From NCBI GenBank assembly GCA_029212615.1, contig JARGPJ010000002.1, forward strand, positions 372,001 through 436,000: a DNA stretch of 64,000 nt, read 5' to 3'. The position numbers and the translations under genes were made by a program. The notes under the pieces are model-generated. The model was not told the origin of the DNA. It ran no database searches and was given only the letters and a program-made list of their open reading frames with translations. Each line of letters begins with the position of its first letter. Within the stretch, counting starts at the first letter, position 1. The stretch comes from Verrucomicrobiales bacterium (GTDB taxonomy: Bacteria > Verrucomicrobiota > Verrucomicrobiia > Verrucomicrobiales > DEV007). This document shows positions 36,045 to 42,749 of the stretch, piece by piece.

Positions 36045-38071
36045 TGCAAAATCACTTCCCCACCAAATCCCGAAAGAAGTGCCGAGGCTACGGAACTTTC
36101 GTTCTTGTTGCAACGATTTCCCTCGTGATGCTCACCTTGCTCACGCTGAACCTGATCAACAGCCTCAAGAGCATGGATATGCAGAAGACGGCGCAAGTTA
36201 AGCAGGACTACACTCAGCGTGAAAACGCGATCCTGAACGCTCTTATTCATATTGTTCCGAACAAGGCTATCGGCGCAATGCAGCGCGACTCGTCGAACAG
36301 TTCTGACACCTTTACCTGGGAGACGATTTTTGATGAAGCCCTCGACCTTGCGAACGCAGAGCAGGCAGTCGATCCGCAGCTCTTAACGTCGCTCGATATC
36401 ACCTCCGCAATCTCTGCCAACACCGGTGACGCCACGATCTCGGATATTGATGCCCTCGTGAGTCGGCCTTCGGATTCGCCCCTCAGCGGCGATTCAATCG
36501 TTAACGGTGGAAACTTCTGGGAAACAACCATGCTGTTCGATTCCGATTTCTACAGCCATATCCCGGCCCCACTCACGCTCAGCACCCAAAACAATGCCAA
36601 GAAGGACCGGACTTACCCGATCATTTCTTTCGACAAAACACACGTCCCTAACGATGACGGGTCACTCGATCCCGTTTATCACAAAGGGCTGGGAGTTTCT
36701 GCCGATCTCTACCCACTCTACAATCAACTGACCTATCCAGATGTAAAATTCGGCTACAAACGGCCCGGAGATCTCTTCGTGGGAAAACGAAACTGGTGGG
36801 TCTTTTCGCTGACCTTTGGAAAAGATGAAGCCGAACTGACCGGAGTCCCGCCTGTAACACGAAACTACCTTCTATCGATTTACGAAATCCCGTCACAACT
36901 TCCCCTCTCCTCAACCAACACCATGACCGTTGGTGAATACGAGGATGGAACCTCCTGGGATGACGTCTCGATCACGGGAAGCCTCTATTCACACCGTCTC
37001 AAAACAGAAGGTGATGTCGTCGTTGATTCAGGAGCGCTTTCAGCTCGCGACTGGGTCGAAGTGTCCAGTCAGACAACGGTAGACGGTAACACTTTAGATA
37101 ATAGCTTCGACGCTCTCGGAACACGGGAAACGCTCTCGGCTGCCGGCGCGAACGACTTCTACGGTGCCTCGGTTGCGGGAAATGTGGGGAAAGTTGCTTT
37201 CATCCCCATCAACCGTGGAAACAACTTCCTCTGGCCCGGGGGCAATGACAGTAACTGTATCTCACCTACCGGCTGGCAATATTACAGCCGGGGAGCAAAT
37301 CAGTGCACCATGAGGATCGAAATGCGGAGAATGAATTCCTCCAGCGATCAGACCCCGGAGCAGGTTCGTTTTCATTACAAAGACTCGAACGGAACCACCA
37401 CTCGAAGAGTCACCTACACACGGGGTTCAAACTGGCCCACCGAGTTCGAATCCGGGGGGGACCGGTTCCCTTTTCAAACCGAGATCATGGCCAATTCCCG
37501 GATGGCGCTGGTCTACTATCCCGACCGGATGCCTGATTTTCTCGACGACCTCGGAAACGCAGCCGATGTTTCCGTGAACAATTCAATCGTGATATATCCG
37601 AACACCGGCAGGGCTACCGTCGAAGCCCCCAGCATTCCAGCGGAAGACGACGATTTGGTGGTTTCCCTCAAAGGCTGTAAAGATTTAACGGATTACACGA
37701 ATGGATTCTCGCTCTTAACACGCTATCGCCTCTACATTGCCGATTCCTTCAACGCAACCTCCACAACCCCTCCGGCAAACTCAGGACTTCCTGTCGGAGA
37801 TGAATACTTCCCGCCGGCCTCACTCTTTTCTCCCGAGAAAAGATTCGGAGATTCGCCACTGGCGGAACAGACCGTCAAAATTACCGGCCAGCTCAGTTCG
37901 CTCAAAACGAGCAACAACAATGAGTATCATCCACTTGAGCTGCAAATGGCGGATGATTCGGCAGTAACGTCCGAAAGAATTCAGGCAGATCTTGTCGACC
38001 TCACCTCACCTGCCGAACTTCCCCCTATCCACATGATGAACTGGCTGGTGACCATCGAGCCGATACGTTGA
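36044..38071 (+). CDS. Very large GspK/PilX-like minor pilin, possible pilus tip protein
   Basis: This 675-residue protein begins with basic residues and RGYGTFVLVATISLVMLTLLTLNLI, a pilin-like helix in which position +5 is valine, not glutamate. Loss of Glu5 is characteristic of GspK and some PilX tip pilins. The helix continues as NSLKSMDMQKTAQVKQDYTQRENAILNAL, typical of PilX-like proteins. Beyond it lies a globular region of over 500 residues, about twice the size of GspK, with beta-rich and Asn/Ser-rich segments and few cysteines. It is third in an I-J-K order. The extra domains could act as an adhesin at the tip of the fibre. The assignment to a pilus tip is inferred. Confidence 0.78.
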   Translation: MQNHFPTKSRKKCRGYGTFVLVATISLVMLTLLTLNLINSLKSMDMQKTAQVKQDYTQRENAILNALIHIVPNKAIGAMQRDSSNSSDTFTWETIFDEALDLANAEQAVDPQLLTSLDITSAISANTGDATISDIDALVSRPSDSPLSGDSIVNGGNFWETTMLFDSDFYSHIPAPLTLSTQNNAKKDRTYPIISFDKTHVPNDDGSLDPVYHKGLGVSADLYPLYNQLTYPDVKFGYKRPGDLFVGKRNWWVFSLTFGKDEAELTGVPPVTRNYLLSIYEIPSQLPLSSTNTMTVGEYEDGTSWDDVSITGSLYSHRLKTEGDVVVDSGALSARDWVEVSSQTTVDGNTLDNSFDALGTRETLSAAGANDFYGASVAGNVGKVAFIPINRGNNFLWPGGNDSNCISPTGWQYYSRGANQCTMRIEMRRMNSSSDQTPEQVRFHYKDSNGTTTRRVTYTRGSNWPTEFESGGDRFPFQTEIMANSRMALVYYPDRMPDFLDDLGNAADVSVNNSIVIYPNTGRATVEAPSIPAEDDDLVVSLKGCKDLTDYTNGFSLLTRYRLYIADSFNATSTTPPANSGLPVGDEYFPPASLFSPEKRFGDSPLAEQTVKITGQLSSLKTSNNNEYHPLELQMADDSAVTSERIQADLVDLTSPAELPPIHMMNWLVTIEPIR

Positions 38072-38154
38072 CAGGAATGACGGAAAGAATGCGTTATTTT
38101 AAGTTTTTAAAATTTACGACTTAATTAACAAAACTGTTGATTCTTATAATTTTA

Positions 38155-38188
38155 GTAATTATAGTAGGGTAATTCATTAACCTTACTA
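38155..38188. promoter_or_regulatory. TAATTA motif and operator-like inverted repeat before the ABC operon
   Basis: GTAATTATAG at 38155-38164 matches the motif seen before other pilus operons. It runs into an imperfect inverted repeat: TAGTAGGGTAAT (38162-38173) faces ATTAACCTTACTA (38176-38188) with a 2-base centre. The right arm ends 2 bases before the ATG at 38191, so a bound protein would block initiation. A TATAAT at 38145-38150 could be the -10 hexamer. The rest of the 119-base gap is AT-rich and otherwise featureless. Confidence 0.5.
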
Positions 38189-38190
38189 CA

Positions 38191-38877
38191 ATGAGTCATC
38201 ACGACATTCCGCCCAGTATCAACATTCCTTCAGGCCTGACGATCGGCTACCGCGCGACACTACTCAAGGAAAGGAAGGAAACCTGCCTCGCTCACGCTGA
38301 GAATGAAATCAATCTTGAGCCGGGGAGGCACCTCCTTCTCGCCAGGAACGGAAGGGGCAAAACGACACTGCTAAAGTCAGTAGCAGGCATCATCCCGACG
38401 CTTTCCGGCAAAATTTCAAGCACCGGAACAATCCAGTTCGTCGACGAAGATCTCCGCTTTGACGGGGAGATGACGGCGAAACAGATCATCAAAGCGCTCT
38501 TCAAAAAGCCACAGCGTCAGTTCGCTTTTGAGATGGCTGAAAAGATCGAACTCGATATCGAGAAACCCTACGGAAAACTGTCCAAAGGGAATCGTCAAAA
38601 AGTCGGACTGATCGTGGCAGAGACCAGAACGCAGTGCCGGGGCAATCACATCCTCCTCCTCGATGAACCCTTTTCAGGGCTCGATTTTGCAGCAAGAGAA
38701 GCGGTTGATCGCGTCTGGAGCGAAAACCGTGACGGCATTGTCAGAGTTGTTTGCGTTCACCCCGATGAACCCACCCTCAAGGCCGATTCAGCCATCATGA
38801 TTCGGAGCGGCCAGCTCGAACAGATCGAGGTCGCCGGCTCTTTAGACTGGATGGAAACCAAAGAAGCCCTCAGCTAA
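38191..38877 (+). CDS. ABC transporter ATP-binding protein in the pilus cluster
   Basis: This 228-residue ABC ATPase has an unusual Walker A, ARNGRGKTTL, with Ala-Arg in place of Gly-Pro. The signature motif is LSKGNRQKVGL, the Walker B ILLLDEPFSGLD, and the switch histidine lies in VCVHPDE. It forms an operon with a six-helix permease and a membrane-anchored partner. The position between pilin genes and pilT recalls pilH of Myxococcus xanthus, an ABC ATPase needed for pilus assembly, where pilG, pilH and pilI lie inside the pil cluster. That parallel is my inference; the ATPase family assignment itself is secure. Confidence 0.88.
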   Translation: MSHHDIPPSINIPSGLTIGYRATLLKERKETCLAHAENEINLEPGRHLLLARNGRGKTTLLKSVAGIIPTLSGKISSTGTIQFVDEDLRFDGEMTAKQIIKALFKKPQRQFAFEMAEKIELDIEKPYGKLSKGNRQKVGLIVAETRTQCRGNHILLLDEPFSGLDFAAREAVDRVWSENRDGIVRVVCVHPDEPTLKADSAIMIRSGQLEQIEVAGSLDWMETKEALS

Positions 38878-38897
38878 CCGATTACCCTATTTACCTC

Positions 38898-39662
38898 ATG
38901 GAACTTTTCCGCCTTACCTTTGCTTCGATTATCACACGGAAGACCTTTGCTATTTTCGCAATGCTCCTTCTCGCACTGCCATTCGTTCTTCCCTACATGA
39001 CCCCATGGGAAACAAAGCCATCCATCATTGAGCCAGCCCGCGCTCAGGCCTCCTGGTGGATGCTTTGGGTAGCTGCCGCATGTTGGCTCCTTTTTCAGGG
39101 CGCAAATATCGGAGACCGATGGGCCTCACACGGCATCCTTGAGTATTTCAAGACACTCGGGAAGAACCGGGTCAATCAAATGTTTCAAATCTGGCTGGCC
39201 TGCTTTTCAATCTTCGCCGGCATGATTCTGATTACGTTCGGAATCAGCACGTTCACGGCGATGCCGGGTGACCCCATCGAGGCGCATCATTGGCTCGTCA
39301 CCAATTTCCAGTATGTGCTTCTCTTTCTCCTCGTCACTGCTCCCCTCCTTCTTTTTTCGATTGCGATGGGAACGCGTTTCCGAGGCGCCGTCGCATATGC
39401 CGTTACCCTGGGGCTCCTCGTTCATGGTCTTTTCGGAATTCGCTACCTTGAGGTGTTCCTGGCAGACAACAAGAGTCCTCTTCTCAACTTCATCTATGTG
39501 GTCTCTCCCCACTATCACCTTTCTGATTTAACCTCCCGCCTTGTCTTCAAGCTCGGGGCTCTTCCCTGGGGGGAAATGGGAAACATTGCACTGTATCTAG
39601 CCGGACTTGGCCTGTTGACCGTTGGTTTCTCTATTCAGCTTTTTAAGGAGGTCAAATCATGA
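38898..39662 (+). CDS. ABC transporter permease, six-helix type
   Basis: This 254-residue integral membrane protein has about six hydrophobic helices, from FAIFAMLLLALPFVLPYM near residue 18 to IALYLAGLGLLTVGFSIQL at the end, and fits the ABC-2 type of permease. A sequence match to a named family is not evident. It starts 20 bases after the ATPase gene, and its end overlaps the next gene by 4 bases. With the ATPase it should form a transporter in the inner membrane. Whether it exports something or works as a mechanotransmission machine for pilus assembly cannot be told. Confidence 0.8.
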   Translation: MELFRLTFASIITRKTFAIFAMLLLALPFVLPYMTPWETKPSIIEPARAQASWWMLWVAAACWLLFQGANIGDRWASHGILEYFKTLGKNRVNQMFQIWLACFSIFAGMILITFGISTFTAMPGDPIEAHHWLVTNFQYVLLFLLVTAPLLLFSIAMGTRFRGAVAYAVTLGLLVHGLFGIRYLEVFLADNKSPLLNFIYVVSPHYHLSDLTSRLVFKLGALPWGEMGNIALYLAGLGLLTVGFSIQLFKEVKS

Positions 39663-40606
39663 AACCGGGTTTTCACCTCTTCACCATCGCTCTCTATGCC
39701 ATCGGTTTTACTGCGGTGGCGTTCTCCAGCGTCACTCTCTCTCAGAGCGGGACCCTGGATCCCGGCGACAATCCTTTCGCTCTGAAGCAATCCGCCTATG
39801 GACGCCTTCTTGCCCGACTCTCAGAAACCACGGTCGACCGTGTCTGGCACCTTGGGGTGGAACAGATCGTTCCTCACTACATGTCCGGCACTGAGGCCCA
39901 CACTGAAGCGGCCACCAAACACATTTCGGAGCCGACAACAGAACCCGCAATAGAAGCAACAACGGCGAGCAAAGAGGCTCCCTCAAAACCGATGATTGAG
40001 CTCGCGAAAGGCTGGGTTCAAAAAAGAGTGGTTTCTCAGTATACGAGAACCAATCCCCACGGAATGACCGAGAAGCACATCACCAGCATCAATCGGGGAA
40101 TCGCCGATATGCTCAAACGAAGCTACGATCTCGACCCCACCCACTACGGTGCATACAACTCCTATAGCCTGTTCATTACGCACCAAACATACGGCGGATC
40201 GAAAGAAGGTAGAAAAGCTGCTAAGCGGTTGGCAAAGGAAACGATTGATCATATCAAGAATGAAACCGAAGATCCTGAAGCGTATCTAACTGCTGCTTCA
40301 GCATCGATGAACCTCTTCATCCTTGAGACCGAAGACGCCCGCATGAGCGGCGCCAAAATCCCTCTCAAAACGCTTAAGCATTTCAGAGATCAGACCGCTT
40401 TCTTGCTCGGTAGATTCGAAAACCTCCAGGAAAAGGCCGAAGAAACCGGGACATGGGATGCCCTCTCGTTTGAGCGCCAGGTAGAAATTGCTCAGCGGCA
40501 CCGCTTCACCCGGAAAACGAGTGAACAATTTCAAGCAATGATCACACGTGCCGAAGACAGGCTTGAGAGCGAATCGAAAGCTGAAATCGTCGAGAATATC
40601 GATTAA
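39659..40606 (+). CDS. Membrane-anchored partner of the ABC transporter, unknown
   Basis: This 315-residue protein has one N-terminal transmembrane segment (residues about 5-28, FHLFTIALYAIGFTAVAFSSVTL) and a long, almost entirely helical extracytoplasmic part with TPR-like character (NRGIADMLKRSYDLDPTHYGAYNSY). An Ala/Thr/Glu-rich stretch at about residues 80-105 looks like a linker. It overlaps the permease gene by 4 bases and is followed by a strong terminator, which closes the three-gene operon. I do not recognise the family. In the pilGHI comparison it would stand where PilG does, but no sequence similarity is claimed. Confidence 0.72.
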   Translation: MKPGFHLFTIALYAIGFTAVAFSSVTLSQSGTLDPGDNPFALKQSAYGRLLARLSETTVDRVWHLGVEQIVPHYMSGTEAHTEAATKHISEPTTEPAIEATTASKEAPSKPMIELAKGWVQKRVVSQYTRTNPHGMTEKHITSINRGIADMLKRSYDLDPTHYGAYNSYSLFITHQTYGGSKEGRKAAKRLAKETIDHIKNETEDPEAYLTAASASMNLFILETEDARMSGAKIPLKTLKHFRDQTAFLLGRFENLQEKAEETGTWDALSFERQVEIAQRHRFTRKTSEQFQAMITRAEDRLESESKAEIVENID

Positions 40607-40631
40607 CTGGTTCAATTCGCCCTCTAAATAG

Positions 40632-40659
40632 AAAAACCCGCCTTTGAGCGGGTTTTTTT
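40632..40659 (+). terminator. Intrinsic terminator closing the ABC operon
   Basis: CCCGC (40637-40641) pairs with GCGGG (40648-40652) around the loop CTTTGA. The stem is extended by five A:T pairs and followed by a T run. It lies 26 bases after the stop codon of the gene at 39659-40606. The remaining bases up to 40800 contain no further structure I can support. Confidence 0.9.
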
Positions 40660-40814
40660 GTGCCCGTCCGAAATGTGATCAGAAAGATGGAAGTAAAAGC
40701 TCCGGCGAGCCCCTTTCTGATGATCTGCCGCGGCCGATCCCTCTTATGGGCCCCTTTCCTATAAAGAAATCTAAATTATTTTAAAAACTTTGATGATTTC
40801 TGTTTGCAGGTCTG

Positions 40815-40824
40815 GTAATTATGG
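40815..40824 (+). promoter_or_regulatory. TAATTATGG motif before pilT
   Basis: GTAATTATGG here is the best copy of a motif repeated before several transcription units of the pilus cluster. It contains an in-frame ATG at 40821. If the motif is a promoter or operator element, that ATG cannot be the start of pilT, which supports the ATG at 40860 instead. Confidence 0.45.
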
Positions 40825-40859
40825 TTTTTATTAAATGCACCAGCTCACACGAGTCTTCA

Positions 40860-42077
40860 ATGGAACAATCTCAAGCACTAGCACAGGCCCAGGCAATCAT
40901 GAGCGAAATCTTCGCTCAAGCGGGCGGAAACTCGATCTCCGATATTCAAATTCGGAGCGGCTTCCCTGTCTACTGCCATACCAAGAAGGGTCTTGAGATC
41001 ATTCAAACGATGGGAGAGCTTCCCGTTCCCGCAGTCATGGCGGTGGTCGAGTTTCTCTACCAGCGACAGGACAATGACACCAGTGGAGCCCTTTCCAAAC
41101 TCCAGAATACCAAGGACGTCCAGGAACGCCTTTTTGAGGATAAAGTCGCAGACTTCAGTTGCGATGGGTTTCCCCTCCCCGATGGAACCATTTCAGGCCG
41201 CATGCGTGTCCAAACTCATTTAAGCACGACTGGCCCGGGGCTCACCTGCCGTATTCTCAGCGATGAAATTGCCGACCTGAACACTCTCGGGATCGCCCCT
41301 GACACGATTCGTGCAGTCTCTCAGTTCATGACACGAAGACAGGGATTTGGGCTCGTGACCGGTCAAACGGGATCAGGTAAATCTACGACGCTTGCCGCTA
41401 TCCTCGACTGGCTGAGGCAAAATCACCCGCGTCACATCGTAACCGTCGAGGATCCGATCGAGTATCGCTACTCACGCTTCAAAGCGGAGAAAGATGAAAA
41501 CGGTCGTCTCATCCCCTCCCCCGGATTCTGCACCCAACAGGAAATTGGGAAGCATGTCGGCACCTATAAACAGGGACTCAAGGATGCTCTCCGTAAAGCG
41601 CCTCATGTTATTCTTATCGGTGAGATCCGTGATCGTGAAACGATGGAGATCGCTATCGAAGCCGCTCAGACCGGACACGTCGTTATTTCCACACTTCACA
41701 CCAACGGGGCCGTCAAAACGCTCAGCCGTATTCTCGAATTTTTCCCTCAGGAACAACATCGCTCTCTCCTCGGACGCCTCTCGGAGATCCTCATGTTCAT
41801 TCTCTCACAGGGTCTGATTCCTACTGAGAACGGTCGAGTTCTCAACTATGAGTTCCTCCAGAACAATAGCTCTGCGGTGCGCTCCGGCATTTCCTCCTAC
41901 GATGGAGCAGCCAAATCGCTGGAAGACGCCATTCGCCACACTGGCAATATCGAGTGGGACTCCAATCTCAAGAATCTTCTGCACGCCGGGAAGATCTCTT
42001 ATCAAGCTTATCAGATGAACCGCTACAACGAAGAGGAAGGCGACGACCTTCTCTTCATACCGAAAAAAGCGGGCTGA
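40860..42077 (+). CDS. pilT: Type IV pilus retraction ATPase PilT
   Basis: PilT is the hexameric motor that pulls pilin subunits back into the inner membrane. This copy has about 405 residues from the ATG at 40860; an ATG at 40821 would add 13 residues. Motifs are Walker A GQTGSGKST (near residue 168), Asp box VEDPIEY, Walker B ILIGEIRDRET and His box STLHTNGA. Between the Asp box and Walker B it carries extra residues (KDENGRLIPSPG) compared with typical PilT, and the usual AIRAG retraction motif is only loosely represented by DAIRHTG. It precedes the pilin gene and is separated from pilB, which lies 6.6 kb downstream. The assignment as PilT rather than PilB rests on size and lack of the cysteine tetrad. 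Confidence 0.92.
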   Translation: MEQSQALAQAQAIMSEIFAQAGGNSISDIQIRSGFPVYCHTKKGLEIIQTMGELPVPAVMAVVEFLYQRQDNDTSGALSKLQNTKDVQERLFEDKVADFSCDGFPLPDGTISGRMRVQTHLSTTGPGLTCRILSDEIADLNTLGIAPDTIRAVSQFMTRRQGFGLVTGQTGSGKSTTLAAILDWLRQNHPRHIVTVEDPIEYRYSRFKAEKDENGRLIPSPGFCTQQEIGKHVGTYKQGLKDALRKAPHVILIGEIRDRETMEIAIEAAQTGHVVISTLHTNGAVKTLSRILEFFPQEQHRSLLGRLSEILMFILSQGLIPTENGRVLNYEFLQNNSSAVRSGISSYDGAAKSLEDAIRHTGNIEWDSNLKNLLHAGKISYQAYQMNRYNEEEGDDLLFIPKKAG

Positions 42078-42115
42078 CAACCAATCTCGGAAGCATTTGA
42101 AAAAGTGCTTTCAGG

Positions 42116-42151
42116 AAAACAACAACAAAAACAACAACATATAATAATATA
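42116..42151 (+). promoter_or_regulatory. CAA-repeat leader and AT-rich element before the pilin gene
   Basis: The 36 bases before the pilin ATG contain AACAACAACA and ACAACAACAT followed by ATAATAATATA. CAACAACA occurs twice (42120-42127 and 42132-42139). Such an unstructured leader favours efficient initiation, and no Shine-Dalgarno sequence is visible. Alternatively TATAAT at 42141-42146 is a -10 hexamer, in which case the mRNA would be nearly leaderless and the CAA repeats would lie in the promoter. Confidence 0.5.
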
Positions 42152-42571
42152 ATGAAACTTAATAGCTTCAAAAAGCAGGCCGGTCTTACTCTTATCGAGG
42201 TCACTCTCGTTATCGCAGTTCTTCTCGGACTTATCTCTGTTCTCTTTATCGGGGTTGGTGCCTACAAAGAAGGTTCTAACCGTGCCAAGTGCATCCTGAA
42301 CATCACTAACGTTCAGAAAGCAGTTCGCTCTTACCAGAACATGTACGAAGGCGAAGTTGGCGATAACCTCGCTTACTCTTCCCTCTATGGTGAAGGCCGC
42401 ATGCTCGCAAGTGAGCCAATCTGCCCAAGCAACGGTGGAGCCAGCTACACAGCTGAGACGACTATCCCTGAAACCGGCACAGCTTACATCACTTGCAGCT
42501 ACGATGTTGATGCTGACACAGGTGTTGCAGGCAACAATGCACACGCGCCTTCCAGCACTGACGGCTGGTAA
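42152..42571 (+). CDS. Major type IV pilin-like protein
   Basis: This 139-residue prepilin has the cleavage site KKQAG before LTLIEV, glutamate at +5 and a classic hydrophobic helix (TLVIAVLLGLISVLFIGVG). The globular domain is small and contains three cysteines, two of which could form a disulfide (ICPSNGG and ITCSYD). Codon choice is unlike the neighbours, with many CTT, GTT, TCT and GCT codons, consistent with very high expression. Between pilT and the pilM-like gene, with its own leader and terminator, it is the best candidate for the major subunit and sits where Amuc_1102 does in Akkermansia. The family is secure; the role as major pilin is inferred. Confidence 0.87.
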   Translation: MKLNSFKKQAGLTLIEVTLVIAVLLGLISVLFIGVGAYKEGSNRAKCILNITNVQKAVRSYQNMYEGEVGDNLAYSSLYGEGRMLASEPICPSNGGASYTAETTIPETGTAYITCSYDVDADTGVAGNNAHAPSSTDGW

Positions 42572-42612
42572 TACCGGCATCGGTTGATCTCCAGATCAGC
42601 CTGAAAATTCAA

Positions 42613-42652
42613 TCCTGTCCGCAAGACCAACAGTTTTGCGGGCGGGACTTTT
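42613..42652 (+). terminator. Intrinsic terminator after the pilin gene
   Basis: TCCTGTCCGCAA (42613-42624) and TTGCGGGCGGGA (42636-42647) form a 12-bp stem including two G:U pairs, with an 11-base loop, followed by CTTTT. It would end most pilin transcripts and leave the pilM-like operon at lower expression or under another promoter. The remaining 100 bases to the next start show no clear promoter. Confidence 0.75.
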
Positions 42653-42749
42653 CAGTGGCCCGATTTGTTCCTTCACGGCCAAAATTGGCCGACCTTTCCT
42701 AAGATAGATTGCAACACTCTATCCCAACATTATCTCCTGACACCAACAA

